From: a virus
Virus record (IMG/VR): IMGVR_UViG_3300036790_000204
Span: 1 to 42,102 of that record
DNA length: 42,102 bases
Direction: 5' to 3' (one strand)
Position 1 is the stretch's first letter. Each line of letters begins with the position of its first letter. The position numbers and the translations under genes are program-made. Below, piece by piece: positions 21,444-29,266 of this stretch. A model generated the notes under the pieces. That model made no database searches. It had not been told where the DNA came from and saw only the letters and a list, made by a program, of their open reading frames with translations.

Positions 21444-21958
21444 CCGCCGACCTGACCCTCCCGGACCCGTGGGGTTCCGCGACAAGCCTCGACGACCTCG
21501 GCGACCTGATCGTCGCATGGCTCGACGGGCGCATCTGGAGCACCCCGGCCCTGCAGGGGCCCCCCGACCCCGAGATCATGCCTCTCGCCGACAGCCTCAG
21601 TGCCGCTGCCCGCTCCGGGCTGCTCGTCATCGGCGCCCGCGCCGCAGACGACCACGACGGCGCCTGGGCCGACGCCCTCGCCACAGACGAGACCGTCGCC
21701 CGCCTCCGCGCCGCAGCCGCCGGCACGCCCCTCGTCACGGCCGCCTGCCGCGGCGTCACCCACGAGTGCGGCCGCACCGGCTGGTGGTTCTGCCCGTGGA
21801 AAGAGCAGACCGACTGGTGGGCGTCCCGCTGCCCCCTCGTCTGGAAGCAGGTCTACGGCCTCTGGCACGTCAGCGTCTTCGACCCCGAAGGGTGCCGCAG
21901 CGGGCGCCTCGGGGCCGTCCTCGACTCGTTCGCCCTGGCATCGCGGGTGATCTCGTGA
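21440..21958 (+). CDS. DUF6919-like protein, copy 2
   Basis: A 172-residue paralogue of the gene at 20593: SLDDLGDLIVAWLDGRI, MPLADSLSAAARSGLLVIGA, GTPLVTAACRG, WWFCPWKEQTDWW and LDSFALASRVIS align in order. Divergence elsewhere suggests an old tandem duplication or two independent acquisitions. Function unknown. Coupled by GTGA to the 40-residue frame that follows. Confidence 0.65.
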   Translation: MTADLTLPDPWGSATSLDDLGDLIVAWLDGRIWSTPALQGPPDPEIMPLADSLSAAARSGLLVIGARAADDHDGAWADALATDETVARLRAAAAGTPLVTAACRGVTHECGRTGWWFCPWKEQTDWWASRCPLVWKQVYGLWHVSVFDPEGCRSGRLGAVLDSFALASRVIS

Positions 21959-22077
21959 TCACCCTCGACCTGCGCCCCGCGCGCGATGACCAGCCGGACG
22001 GCCCCCCGCGCGACGGGTGCATCCTCTGCGCCGCCGTTGCCGGCCCTGGCTGCCCGTACCACGGGAGCGCCCGATGA
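21955..22077 (+). CDS. 40-residue cysteine-containing peptide
   Basis: GTG 21955 (GTGA overlap) to TGA 22077 encodes a peptide with CILCAAVAGPGCPYH, a C-x2-C-x7-C-x2-H arrangement that could bind zinc. Its end overlaps the WhiB start (ATGA). Both couplings support translation. Confidence 0.5.
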   Translation: MITLDLRPARDDQPDGPPRDGCILCAAVAGPGCPYHGSAR

Positions 22078-22358
22078 TCGCCGCCGTATCCGACATCCGC
22101 AACTGGCAGGCGCGCGGCCTCTGCTCCAAGCTCCCCGCCGCCGACCGGGTGTTCTTCGGGGCTGACGGCGAGTCGCCCGAGGATCAGGCAGCGCGGGAGG
22201 CGCAGGCCGTGCAGGTCTGCGACCGCTGTCCCGTGCAACTGCGCTGCGCCCTCTGGGCTCTCCGCACCGGCGCCGACTTCGGCGTCTACGGCGGCCTCAC
22301 CGAGAAAGAGCGCGCCGACATGAAGCGCGACGGAACCCGCAAGGAGGCTGCCGCATGA
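22074..22358 (+). CDS. WhiB-like iron-sulfur transcription factor
   Basis: A 94-residue protein with all Wbl features: Cys17, Cys49, Cys52 and Cys58 (C...C-x2-C-x5-C) to hold a 4Fe-4S cluster, a GVYGG turn (residues 70-74, G[VI]WGG in the family) and a basic C-terminus ([14 protein letters not shown]). Wbl proteins bind the primary sigma factor and alter promoter choice, and respond to redox or NO. Actinophage and plasmid Wbls are known to tune host or element transcription. ATG 22074 is chosen by the ATGA overlap. Confidence 0.9.
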   Translation: MIAAVSDIRNWQARGLCSKLPAADRVFFGADGESPEDQAAREAQAVQVCDRCPVQLRCALWALRTGADFGVYGGLTEKERADMKRDGTRKEAAA

Positions 22359-22588
22359 GCGCCCGCCTGCTCGCCGTCGCCCTGATCGCGGCCGCGTTCC
22401 TGCTCGGGCCGCATTTCGTCGCGGCGCTCGCCCTGTTCGCGTTCGCCGCCGTGACGCTCCTGTTCGTCCACATGGCCGCCCTGCTCACGGTCCTGACCAT
22501 CGGGACCACGGTCGGGCTGCTCTTGCTCATCGCCGGATCACTTCGGCGATCCGGGTTCCTGCTCGTCTCCAGGAGGCTCGCATGGTAA
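22355..22588 (+). CDS. Small membrane protein
   Basis: A 77-residue, very hydrophobic protein with two helices ([20 protein letters not shown] and [20 protein letters not shown]). It starts in an ATGA overlap with WhiB and its last seven bases overlap the translocase start. Position right before the TraB-like gene recalls the small spread (Spd) membrane proteins of Streptomyces plasmids. Confidence 0.6.
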   Translation: MSARLLAVALIAAAFLLGPHFVAALALFAFAAVTLLFVHMAALLTVLTIGTTVGLLLLIAGSLRRSGFLLVSRRLAW

Positions 22589-25026
22589 ACCGCGACCGGG
22601 GTCGCGACCACGACCGCGACCGCGACCACGAGAACGTCGTCCCGATCCGGCCGGAGGACGACGACGACCTGCAGGTCATCGCCCCGGCCGACGACGACGA
22701 CGAGAGCGGGCCCATTAAGCTCGGCGGGGCAATCGAGCCGGCGCCCAAGCCGGCGCGCGACGAGCAGGCCGACGTGCCGCGCCGCGCCGAGATCATCCCC
22801 GCAGCGTTCAGCCGCGCCCAGTGGAAGCAGACCCTTACGGATTGGGCGCACGAAACCGGGTTCCGCGTCGCATTCCACGGCGTTCGCATCCCTTTCAAGT
22901 ACGTGCCCGGCTCTCTCTTTTACACCGTCCGCGGGGGCACCCGCCTCGGCCGCAGCTGGGGCACGTGGGTGTCGGCGCCGACTCTGAAACTCGCCGAGTC
23001 CGCCGCTGTGGTTAAAGGCAACGCCGGCCACGCGCAGATCCTGCAGGCTCACACGGAGGGCCGCAGAACCCGCAAGATGCGCTGGCAGATCACCGGCGGC
23101 GTGGCGCTCGCGGCCGGCGTCGCGGCGGCGGCGATCGCCGGCTGGACCCCGTGGGAGGTGCAGGACACCCTCGCCGCCGGTGCAGCCGGCGTAGTCGCCT
23201 ACCACGGGCGCCCGGTCGACGGGCCGCTCATCCCGCGCGCGGTGCTGCCGCCCGCCTACCAGGTGCCGACACCGGAGCTGATCCAGAAGGCGCTCGGGAC
23301 GGCCATACCCGCCATCGGGAAATACCTCGAGAGGAAAGGCCCCCTCGACAGGAAGAACACTCTCGACTGGGTGTCCGACGTCCACCGCGACGGCCCCGGG
23401 TGGGCGGTCGAGCTCGACCTGCCCGAGGGCGTGACGGCAAAGCAGGTCATCGCCAAGCGCCCCGAGCTGTCGTCGCTGCTGCGCCGGCCGCTGTCGGCCG
23501 TGTGGCCCGAAGGCGTTCCCGGCGAGCACGAGGGGCGCCTGTACCTGTGGATCGGCCGCCACGACATGTCGAAGATGAAGGCGCCGCCGTACCCGTTCCT
23601 CAAGGGCGGCACGTTCGACTACTTCCAGCCGGGCCCGTTCGCTTTCACCCCCCGCGGCGTCCCGGTCCTCGAGAAGCTGTTCGGCAAGAACTGGCTGATC
23701 GGCGGGGCACCCGGCAACGGGAAGACATCCGCGGTGCGGGTGCTCGCGTGCAACGCCGCGCTCGACCCGACCTGCGAGATCTGGGTTCACGAGCTGCTCG
23801 GCAAGGGCGACCTTGACCCGTTCGGCCTGGTCGCCCACCGGTACTGCTCGGGACTCGACCGGGAGTCGCTCACCTACGCGGCGCAGTCGCTGGAACTGCT
23901 GGTCAAAGAAGTCGACCGGCGCACCGGCATCCTCAAGAAAATCCCGCTGGTCGAGCGCCCCGACGGGTCCATCACCCGGGAGATCGCCGCCAAGTACGGG
24001 CTTAACCCGCTGGCGGCGATCTTCGACGAGATCCACAACGTGTTCCTCGACGAGGAACTCGGCCCCAAGGCCAAAAAGCACATCAGTCACCTCATCAGGT
24101 CGGCCCGGGCACTCGGCATCACGATCATCGCCGCGACCCAGCGACCCGATAAAGACTCGATCCCGACCAACATGTCGGGCATCGTCACGACCCGGTTCTG
24201 CCTGAAGGTGCCGGACTGGCTGAGCAACGACATGATCCTCGGCACCGGCAGCAACAACGCCGGCTTCTCGTCGGTCGCGTTCAGGCAGGAGACCGACGCC
24301 GGCCTCGGCTGGCTCAAGGGCACCGCCGACCCGATGCCCGTCAAGACCTACAACCTCAAGCTCACCCACACCCACAAGATCTGCGTCCGCGCCCGCGCGC
24401 TGCGGGAAGCGGCCGGAACGCTGTCGGGGTACGCGCTCGGCGAGGACGACAGCACCAGGTCGCTGCTCGACGACACGCTCGGAGTGTTCGCCCCGGCCGA
24501 AGCCTTCCTGTACCGGGAGACGATCGCCACCCGCCTCGCGCAGCGCTATCCCGGCACCTACGCCGGCCTCACAGCCGACGCGCTGTCATCCGACGTGCGG
24601 GCGCTCACCGGCCGCGGCATGGACGACGGCCGCGAACCCGGCGGGAACACCCTCAAGGGCATCAAGCGCACCACGATTCAGGACGCGATCGACAATGGCC
24701 CGGCGACCGCCGAACCCCCGGACGAGCCGGCCGCCGACGACCAGACAGCACCCGAGTCGGCACCGGCGGACGACCCCGCTGCGATGGGCCCGCTCGAGCA
24801 GCTGCTCTACGCGGCCGAGCTGGTCATCATCCCGCAGCACGGCTCGACTCAGATGCTCGGCCGCAAAATGCGCGTCGACCGCGCCCGCGCCGGCGAGCTG
24901 ATGGACGAGCTCGAGCACTGCGGCGTCGTCGGACCCGATAAGGGAGCGAAGGCGCGCGAGGTGCGCAAAAAGCCGGCCGAGCTCAAGCAGGTTCTCGCCG
25001 AGATCCGGGAGACCGTCGATGCCTAG
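22582..25026 (+). CDS. FtsK/TraB-type DNA translocase
   Basis: An 814-residue protein. The N-terminus is charged (acidic DDDD runs). A membrane segment lies at ~168-190 ([17 protein letters not shown]). The motor domain has Walker [12 protein letters not shown] (~374), Walker [12 protein letters not shown] (~477) and the sensor-like [18 protein letters not shown] (~512). The C-terminus (~735-800) is an FtsK-gamma-type winged helix ([20 protein letters not shown], then [20 protein letters not shown]), which in TraB/FtsK reads 8-bp DNA signals. In Streptomyces, TraB alone moves double-stranded plasmid DNA between cells. The gene is in a WhiB/Spd/mIHF context, so conjugative transfer fits better than chromosome segregation. 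Confidence 0.9.
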   Translation: MVNRDRGRDHDRDRDHENVVPIRPEDDDDLQVIAPADDDDESGPIKLGGAIEPAPKPARDEQADVPRRAEIIPAAFSRAQWKQTLTDWAHETGFRVAFHGVRIPFKYVPGSLFYTVRGGTRLGRSWGTWVSAPTLKLAESAAVVKGNAGHAQILQAHTEGRRTRKMRWQITGGVALAAGVAAAAIAGWTPWEVQDTLAAGAAGVVAYHGRPVDGPLIPRAVLPPAYQVPTPELIQKALGTAIPAIGKYLERKGPLDRKNTLDWVSDVHRDGPGWAVELDLPEGVTAKQVIAKRPELSSLLRRPLSAVWPEGVPGEHEGRLYLWIGRHDMSKMKAPPYPFLKGGTFDYFQPGPFAFTPRGVPVLEKLFGKNWLIGGAPGNGKTSAVRVLACNAALDPTCEIWVHELLGKGDLDPFGLVAHRYCSGLDRESLTYAAQSLELLVKEVDRRTGILKKIPLVERPDGSITREIAAKYGLNPLAAIFDEIHNVFLDEELGPKAKKHISHLIRSARALGITIIAATQRPDKDSIPTNMSGIVTTRFCLKVPDWLSNDMILGTGSNNAGFSSVAFRQETDAGLGWLKGTADPMPVKTYNLKLTHTHKICVRARALREAAGTLSGYALGEDDSTRSLLDDTLGVFAPAEAFLYRETIATRLAQRYPGTYAGLTADALSSDVRALTGRGMDDGREPGGNTLKGIKRTTIQDAIDNGPATAEPPDEPAADDQTAPESAPADDPAAMGPLEQLLYAAELVIIPQHGSTQMLGRKMRVDRARAGELMDELEHCGVVGPDKGAKAREVRKKPAELKQVLAEIRETVDA

Positions 25027-25072
25027 GACAACGGGATGCCCCACGGGAACGGATGTGGTTTGGGCGCTGAGG

Positions 25073-25210
25073 CCGCAACAATCTGTTGCGCCAGCGCAAC
25101 ACGCGCTGACCTGCGAAAACACGAATCCGCGCAACAAACCGCGTCCTCGGCTAGGGGTGCGCAACACACTCCGCAACACGCTGACCTGCGGAAACACGGC
25201 CTGCGCAACA
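25073..25210. repeat. Cluster of 8-bp repeats, candidate clt/TRS locus
   Basis: Directly after the translocase stop, (C/G)CGCAACA occurs at 25073-25080, 25094-25101, 25129-25136, 25159-25166, 25171-25178 and 25203-25210 on the plus strand, plus one inverted copy at 25084-25091. A longer imperfect repeat, CGCAACACG(CG)CTGACCTGCG then (A/G)AAACACG, is at 25095-25123 and 25172-25198. In Streptomyces plasmids, TraB's winged helix binds clustered 8-bp repeats in the clt locus near traB. Position, unit length and partner domain all fit. An iteron-type replication origin is the main alternative. Confidence 0.6.
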
Positions 25211-25283
25211 ATCCGGCTCGACGGGGCCCCGATCAGGGCCGAAACCCGCGCCCTAGGGCCATGCACCGGAAGAGGGGGGCTTT

Positions 25284-26507
25284 TTGAAGGCGCGGCTAAC
25301 GCTGTGGCACTGCGGGCGCTGCGGGAAGGCACGCGGACGGCACCACCTGTGCTCGGGCGGCCGGAAGGGACGCGACCGGATCAAGCTCCGGATGGCGTTC
25401 ACCTGCCCGTCATGCGGCGCGAGCACGCCCAACCCGCTGACGCACCGCTGCGTCAAAAAGTCGGACTTCAAGCGCCGGAAAGCCGCAGCGAAGCGGCACG
25501 ACCAGGCCGAGGCCCGGAAGCGGAGACGGCGCGCGGCGGCCGCCCGGAAACGGGCGCGGCTCAGAGAGCGGAAGCGCGCGCGGGCGGAGCGCCGCAGGCT
25601 GCAGCGCGCCGCCACGGCGGCCGCCCGGAAGCAGTCGGCGCGCGCCCGCTCCCACAACGCGAACAGGCACGAGCCGGCCGACTGCCGCGACGAGAACTGC
25701 ACAAGCAAACCCTGCGCCTGGTATCGCGCCGGGAGGACGGACGGCCTGGTGATCGGCCGGGCCGAGGGCTACGGCGACGGGTTCACCGACGGGTTCGCCG
25801 AGTGCCTGTCGCAACGTTTAGGGGGCTGCCATGGGCGACGTGATCCTGAAGGCGATCCCGGTGCTATTCGTCGTCGGCGTGCTCTACCTGGCGCTGCTGC
25901 TGATCCACCCGATGCACGAGTGCCCGCGGTGCGGCGGCGCGCGGGTGATCAGGAACGGCCGGAACGTCAAAGCCTGCAAGAAGTGCAAGGCGACCGGCCG
26001 CGCGATCCGGTTCGGCGCACCGTTCGCACACAAGCTCGCCCGCGAGCATGTGTGGCCGTGGATCCGCGCCCGCATGGAGGACACGGCCGAGCGCAGGCAG
26101 GAGGGGCCGCGATGACGCTTAAGGGCAGTTTCCAAGGGTCATTCCAGCTCAAGCAGGCACGCGCCCCGGTTCTGCGCCTGCTGCTGCCGGCGCTAGCCGC
26201 CGCGCTGGCCTGCTGGCTGGCCATGGCGCTCGCGTGGCTGCTCGCGGTCATCGTCGGCGCGTTCGGGCTGGCGATCGTCGGGGGCAGCCTGTGGCTGCGC
26301 CATTGGTCGCGCCGCGCCGAGGCCGGATTCGCGGCCAGTCAGCTCGCCAACCCCGTGCGACCCGCGATCACAGCTTCGGCGCAGCCCGCGCCGATGATCG
26401 TCAACCACTACCACGGGCCCGTCACCGTCCACGTGGGACCGGGGTCGGACCCATCGGCGTTCGGGGCGGTCCGGCCCCTCGCCATCACCACCGAAACAGA
26501 GGAGTAG
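25284..26507 (+). CDS. Arg-rich double zinc-finger protein, frame lacks its own stop
   Basis: TTG 25284 follows AGAGGGGGG. The first ~180 residues are convincing: HCGRCGKARGRHHLC and FTCPSCGAS...HRC zinc sites, a long Arg/Ala/Lys helix (residues ~55-120), then DCRDENCTSKPCAW and GYGDGFTDGFAECL. No stop follows in this frame, which reads on through the gene at 25831 as Arg/Pro-rich shadow and joins the membrane protein at 26112 in phase. A TAG in the +1 frame at 25819-25821, just before the next ribosome site, suggests the natural end was lost by an indel. Similar proteins accompany TraB in AICEs. Confidence 0.5.
   Translation: MKARLTLWHCGRCGKARGRHHLCSGGRKGRDRIKLRMAFTCPSCGASTPNPLTHRCVKKSDFKRRKAAAKRHDQAEARKRRRRAAAARKRARLRERKRARAERRRLQRAATAAARKQSARARSHNANRHEPADCRDENCTSKPCAWYRAGRTDGLVIGRAEGYGDGFTDGFAECLSQRLGGCHGRRDPEGDPGAIRRRRALPGAAADPPDARVPAVRRRAGDQERPERQSLQEVQGDRPRDPVRRTVRTQARPRACVAVDPRPHGGHGRAQAGGAAMTLKGSFQGSFQLKQARAPVLRLLLPALAAALACWLAMALAWLLAVIVGAFGLAIVGGSLWLRHWSRRAEAGFAASQLANPVRPAITASAQPAPMIVNHYHGPVTVHVGPGSDPSAFGAVRPLAITTETEE
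25831..26115 (+). CDS. Membrane-anchored zinc-ribbon protein
   Basis: A 94-residue protein. Residues ~7-27 (AIPVLFVVGVLYLALLLIHP) form a membrane helix, then CPRCGGAR...ACKKCKATGR makes a zinc ribbon like those of small proteins in Streptomyces AICE and plasmid transfer regions. The ribosome site is the AGGGGG just upstream. Ends in ATGA overlap with the next membrane protein. Confidence 0.65.
   Translation: MGDVILKAIPVLFVVGVLYLALLLIHPMHECPRCGGARVIRNGRNVKACKKCKATGRAIRFGAPFAHKLAREHVWPWIRARMEDTAERRQEGPR
26112..26507 (+). CDS. Membrane protein, spread-protein-like
   Basis: A 131-residue protein from ATG 26112 (ATGA overlap). Two adjacent helices (LLLPALAAALACWLAMALAW and LLAVIVGAFGLAIVGGSLWL) are followed by a basic patch and a His-rich beta segment (MIVNHYHGPVTVHVG). 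The layout recalls Spd proteins that help plasmids spread through mycelium after transfer. Assignment is by context, not by a family motif. The same frame is open upstream into 25284. Confidence 0.6.
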   Translation: MTLKGSFQGSFQLKQARAPVLRLLLPALAAALACWLAMALAWLLAVIVGAFGLAIVGGSLWLRHWSRRAEAGFAASQLANPVRPAITASAQPAPMIVNHYHGPVTVHVGPGSDPSAFGAVRPLAITTETEE

Positions 26508-26511
26508 CGAG

Positions 26512-26664
26512 ATGGCCAAGGACGAGAACGACAAGAAGTGCCAGCAGCAGGTCGAGTTCGGCAACGGGGGCGGCATCAAAACCTGCGACGACAAGCCGAA
26601 GCCGGGCGCGCCCGAGGAAAACTGCGACTACCACGACCAGGTGCGCAGGGACGGCAACCGGTAG
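26512..26664 (+). CDS. 50-residue charged peptide with cysteines
   Basis: ATG 26512 lies ten bases after GAGGAG. The product starts MAKDENDKKCQQQVEFG and contains CDDKPKPG and NCDYHDQVR, giving three Cys and one His that might bind zinc. Stop TAG at 26664. It looks like a short accessory peptide of the transfer-like module. Confidence 0.5.
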   Translation: MAKDENDKKCQQQVEFGNGGGIKTCDDKPKPGAPEENCDYHDQVRRDGNR

Positions 26665-26701
26665 CCGGGGGGCGCCACCACCGAGACAAAGGAGCAGTGA
26701 C

Positions 26702-26857
26702 ATGGCAATCCCCAAGGGCTACGGCCGCGCGGACGCGAGGCTCGCCGACGGCCTGGAAAGGGCCGCCACGGCGGCGGACGCCGACCGGATCGCCAAGGCC
26801 GACGGCCACGCCGACCGCGACGCGGCCGAGAAATGGCTCGAGGAGCGGTCCGGGTGA
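26702..26857 (+). CDS. 51-residue helical peptide
   Basis: ATG 26702 is preceded by AAGGAG. The product (MAIPKGYGRADARLADGLER and onward) is a single amphipathic charged helix without Cys. It ends in a GTGA overlap with the next frame. No family recognised. Confidence 0.5.
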   Translation: MAIPKGYGRADARLADGLERAATAADADRIAKADGHADRDAAEKWLEERSG

Positions 26858-26937
26858 GCGGCCAGAACGACGCCATCGGCGTCACCGACGACAAGTGGGC
26901 CGAACAGCAGCAGGGCAACCAGGAAGGGAAGCGCTGA
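26854..26937 (+). CDS. 27-residue peptide
   Basis: GTG 26854 (GTGA overlap) to TGA 26937 encodes VSGQNDAIGVTDDKWAEQQQ with a basic end. Coupling at the start, and the next ATG one base after the stop, make translation plausible. Its last codons contain the AGGAAGGGAA ribosome site of the following gene, so it may simply be a coupling frame. Confidence 0.4.
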   Translation: MSGQNDAIGVTDDKWAEQQQGNQEGKR

Positions 26938-26938
26938 C

Positions 26939-27280
26939 ATGGGCTGGCTCATCGCGCTAGGCGTGCTCTACCTGCTGTTCCACGGCCCACCACTACAGGA
27001 GGCGTCGGCGTCGGGGCCTGTCTGTTTGGGCCAGTATCCCTGGGCCATTTGGAACAAGAATCTCAAAAAGGTTCTGATCGGTTCTGATCACCCAGCAGGG
27101 CGGCCAGCCTCCCCACTGGCCGCCCGACCGGGCAATCAGCACCAGGGGACAGCCCGACCCCCCCATCGAACAGGAGGAACACCATGCCACTACCCGATCT
27201 CACCCCCGAGCAGCGCGAGGCGGCACTCGCGAAGGCGGCCGCGACCCGAACCGCCCGCGCCGAGGTCAAGAACCGGCTGA
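26939..27280 (+). CDS. Short membrane peptide with uncertain C-terminus
   Basis: ATG 26939 follows AGGAAGGGAA. The first ~16 residues (MGWLIALGVLYLLFHG) are a credible membrane helix. The remainder is low-complexity, crosses an A/T-richer regulatory stretch and hairpin, and overlaps the mIHF gene in another frame, so it may be a truncated gene whose stop was lost. Confidence 0.35.
   Translation: MGWLIALGVLYLLFHGPPLQEASASGPVCLGQYPWAIWNKNLKKVLIGSDHPAGRPASPLAARPGNQHQGTARPPHRTGGTPCHYPISPPSSARRHSRRRPRPEPPAPRSRTG
27070..27125 (+). promoter_or_regulatory. Tandem 10-bp repeat and hairpin upstream of mIHF
   Basis: GGTTCTGATC is repeated in tandem at 27070-27079 and 27080-27089 within an A-rich stretch (AACAAGAATCTCAAAAAGG). 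It is followed by the perfect hairpin GGGCGGCCAG (27098-27107)/CTGGCCGCCC (27116-27125). The repeats could be operator half-sites and the hairpin a transcript-end or leader structure ahead of the mIHF gene. No T-run follows the hairpin. Confidence 0.4.
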
Positions 27281-27501
27281 AGACGGGCGACGTCACCCTG
27301 ATGTCCGTCATCGACGACGCCGACCCGCTGATCGTCGGGCGCATGAAGGTCACGGCGCTGCTGCAGGCGGTGCCCGGCATCGGCAAGGCGCGGGCCGCGC
27401 AGATCATGGCCCGCATCGGGATCGCCGAGACGCGCCGGGTCGCCGGCCTCGGGAAAGCCCAGCGCGCCGCCCTCGCCGCCGAGTTCGCGCCGGCGGCCTG
27501 A
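27184..27501 (+). CDS. mihF: Actinobacterial integration host factor (mIHF)
   Basis: A 105-residue protein, the usual mIHF length. The opening PLPDLTPEQREAALAKAAAT, AEVKNRLKTGD, then MKVTALLQAVPGIGKARAAQ with IMARIGI (helix-hairpin-helix, residues ~54-80) and RRVAGLGKAQRAALAAEF match the family end to end. mIHF bends DNA and supports recombination, nucleoid structure and, for phage L5, integration. An element-borne copy could serve site-specific recombination, transfer-DNA architecture or host takeover. AGGAGG precedes ATG 27184. Confidence 0.92.
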   Translation: MPLPDLTPEQREAALAKAAATRTARAEVKNRLKTGDVTLMSVIDDADPLIVGRMKVTALLQAVPGIGKARAAQIMARIGIAETRRVAGLGKAQRAALAAEFAPAA

Positions 27502-27515
27502 CCAACCATCGACAG

Positions 27516-27540
27516 CCGGGGGCGCAGCTTGCGCCCCCGG
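27516..27540 (+). terminator. Perfect GC hairpin after mIHF
   Basis: CCGGGGGCGCA (27516-27526) and TGCGCCCCCGG (27530-27540) pair perfectly around a 3-base loop, 15 bases after the mIHF stop. There is no T-tract, which is common for actinobacterial terminators. It separates mIHF from the DUF2637-like gene. Confidence 0.55.
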
Positions 27541-27560
27541 CGGCAACCGGAAGGAAGACG

Positions 27561-28763
27561 TTGACCGACTACCGGGAGGAACGGAGGCGCGACCGGGCCG
27601 CCGCCGCCCAGATCAGGCGCGACGACGAGGCCGCTGGCGCGAAGCTGCGCGCGACCGAGGCGAAGGCGAAGCTCGAGCGGAAAGCGACCGCCGGCAGGGC
27701 CCGCGCCGCACGCTGGCAGGCGCTCGGCCGGTGGGTCGCCGACCGTTCGGCCGACCTGCTGCTCGCGCCGGTCATCGTCGTCGGCGCGGTCCTGGCGTGG
27801 ACCGGGATGGCCGCCTACGGCGAGGAAGAGTACGGCACGCCCGGCCTGCTGCTGCCGGCGCTGTCGGAAGGCGGCATGTGGGCGTTCGCCATGGCCACCA
27901 CCCTGACCGCCCGCAGGCACCCGGACCGGCCGCTGTGGGCGTTCCGCCTCGGAACCATCGTGTTCGCCGGATACGGGGCGGCGCTCAACTTCCTGCACGG
28001 CGACTCGGCCGGCGGACTGGCCGAGGGCATCGCGATGGCGCTCGTGTCGGTGGCGGGGGTGACCGCGCACCAGCTCGTCACGGCAGGGCCGAAGCTCAGC
28101 CGGCAGGACCGCGAGCGGCGCCGGCTGCGGCGGGCTGCGGAGCGACGCGAGCGCACGGCGATGCGGGCCGCGCTGCGGGACTCGCGGGTCGTCATCGGGG
28201 CTGACGGAAGCGCGCGGATCGTCGTCGCCGAGGGCGTCGCCACACTCGACCGCGGATGGCTCCGGACCCGGCTCGAGATCGACGCCGGGAACCCGGCCGG
28301 GGGCGCCGCGGAACCAGCCACCGAGGCAGCTCCGGAGGGATCGCCGGAAGCTCCGGGGCGACCCTCAATCGCGCCGCCGCATCCCCTCACCGTCGCCCTC
28401 ACCTCAAGCCCGCACGGCACCCTCAGAATGACCTTCGCCCGGCCCGCAGCGATGCCCTCAATCGGGCCCGCGCAGCGGGTGCCGGAACCGCAGGTCAGCG
28501 CCCCCGAAACGCCCTCACCGGAACCGGCGCCGGCGCCCCCGAAAACAGCTTGCGAGACACCCTCGCCGCGCCCTCGCGCGACGGCGCCGAGGGGCCGCGC
28601 GAAATCCCGCGCCAAGGTGGACGCGCTCATCGTCGCCGGCGGCATGACCAACGCGGCGATAGCCCAGCAGGCGGGAGTCTCCGTGGCTACCGTCGAGCGT
28701 CGCAAGGCAGCGCTCCGCGAGGCAGCCGAGGTGACCAACCTCGCCGACCGCCGCCGCGCGTAA
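27561..28763 (+). CDS. DUF2637-like membrane protein with C-terminal HTH
   Basis: A 400-residue protein from TTG 27561 (AGGAAG upstream). The order is: charged coiled-coil (residues 1-55), about four membrane helices (VIVVGAVLAWTGMAAYG; GGMWAFAMATTLTARR; RLGTIVFAGYGAALNFLHG; EGIAMALVSVAGVTAHQLV) as in DUF2637 proteins of Streptomyces mobile elements, a basic stretch, a Pro/Ala linker (~255-340), and a terminal HTH (VDALIVAGGMTNAAIAQQAG, then VSVATVERRKAAL). DUF2637 proteins are found near transfer genes and thought to be Spd-like; coupling a membrane domain to a DNA-binding domain suggests anchoring DNA at the membrane (inference). Confidence 0.75.
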   Translation: MTDYREERRRDRAAAAQIRRDDEAAGAKLRATEAKAKLERKATAGRARAARWQALGRWVADRSADLLLAPVIVVGAVLAWTGMAAYGEEEYGTPGLLLPALSEGGMWAFAMATTLTARRHPDRPLWAFRLGTIVFAGYGAALNFLHGDSAGGLAEGIAMALVSVAGVTAHQLVTAGPKLSRQDRERRRLRRAAERRERTAMRAALRDSRVVIGADGSARIVVAEGVATLDRGWLRTRLEIDAGNPAGGAAEPATEAAPEGSPEAPGRPSIAPPHPLTVALTSSPHGTLRMTFARPAAMPSIGPAQRVPEPQVSAPETPSPEPAPAPPKTACETPSPRPRATAPRGRAKSRAKVDALIVAGGMTNAAIAQQAGVSVATVERRKAALREAAEVTNLADRRRA

Positions 28764-28805
28764 CCGAACCCTGCCATCCCAGTGATCCCAACAGGAGGAA
28801 CAACC

Positions 28806-29255
28806 ATGACCGTGCAACCCGACACCGAGACCATCCCGGCCGAGGAACCGTGGGACCGCACCAGCGGACCCGTGCACGCCCAGTTCGGCCTGACCTACGC
28901 CAACTTCCTGATTTGGCACCGGGCGCACATGCAGTCGATGCCGCTGGAGTGGCAGCGGCGGTTCGTCGACCTGTCCGAGGAGTTCAGCGCCGCCTACCCT
29001 GTCGCGGGCAGCCTGTGCTACGAGGTCGCCACCGTTCGGGACGCCTACGTGAACGAGCTCACCGACGACGAGATGAGGCAGCTCGGCGTCGAGCGCGGCG
29101 ACGACGGGGAGGGCTTTTACAGGTCCGGCTGCGAGTTGAACGAGCACGAGCACATCGGCGTGCCGGTCCCCGACCCGGTGCCGCACTACAGGCACGCCTA
29201 CCTGCCGCCCGACGAGGCCGCTATCGCAGCGGTCAAGGCGCAGCGCGAGAGCTAG
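28806..29255 (+). CDS. Hypothetical protein
   Basis: A 149-residue acidic protein from ATG 28806, preceded by CAGGAGG. Distinct stretches are FGLTYANFLIWHRAHMQSMP, LEWQRRFVDLSEEF and HIGVPVPDPVPHYRHAYLPP. No recognised family or membrane segment. Last gene of the rightward transfer-like module, followed by a bidirectional terminator. Confidence 0.6.
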   Translation: MTVQPDTETIPAEEPWDRTSGPVHAQFGLTYANFLIWHRAHMQSMPLEWQRRFVDLSEEFSAAYPVAGSLCYEVATVRDAYVNELTDDEMRQLGVERGDDGEGFYRSGCELNEHEHIGVPVPDPVPHYRHAYLPPDEAAIAAVKAQRES

Positions 29256-29266
29256 CCCCGCGAAAC

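Noticed and set aside
22297-24375. A 692-codon leftward open frame over the translocase gene
   Set aside because: Low-complexity translation antisense to the Walker A/B-containing frame; no ribosome site or coupling.
25073-25210. Reading the 8-bp repeat cluster as a CRISPR array
   Set aside because: Units are 8 bases with irregular spacing and one inverted copy, and no cas-like gene is near.
25019-25843. A 274-codon frame starting at the translocase stop and spanning the 8-bp repeats
   Set aside because: Its first part is the repeat DNA itself and its second part is the shadow of the zinc-finger frame at 25284, which has coherent Cys motifs and a better ribosome site.
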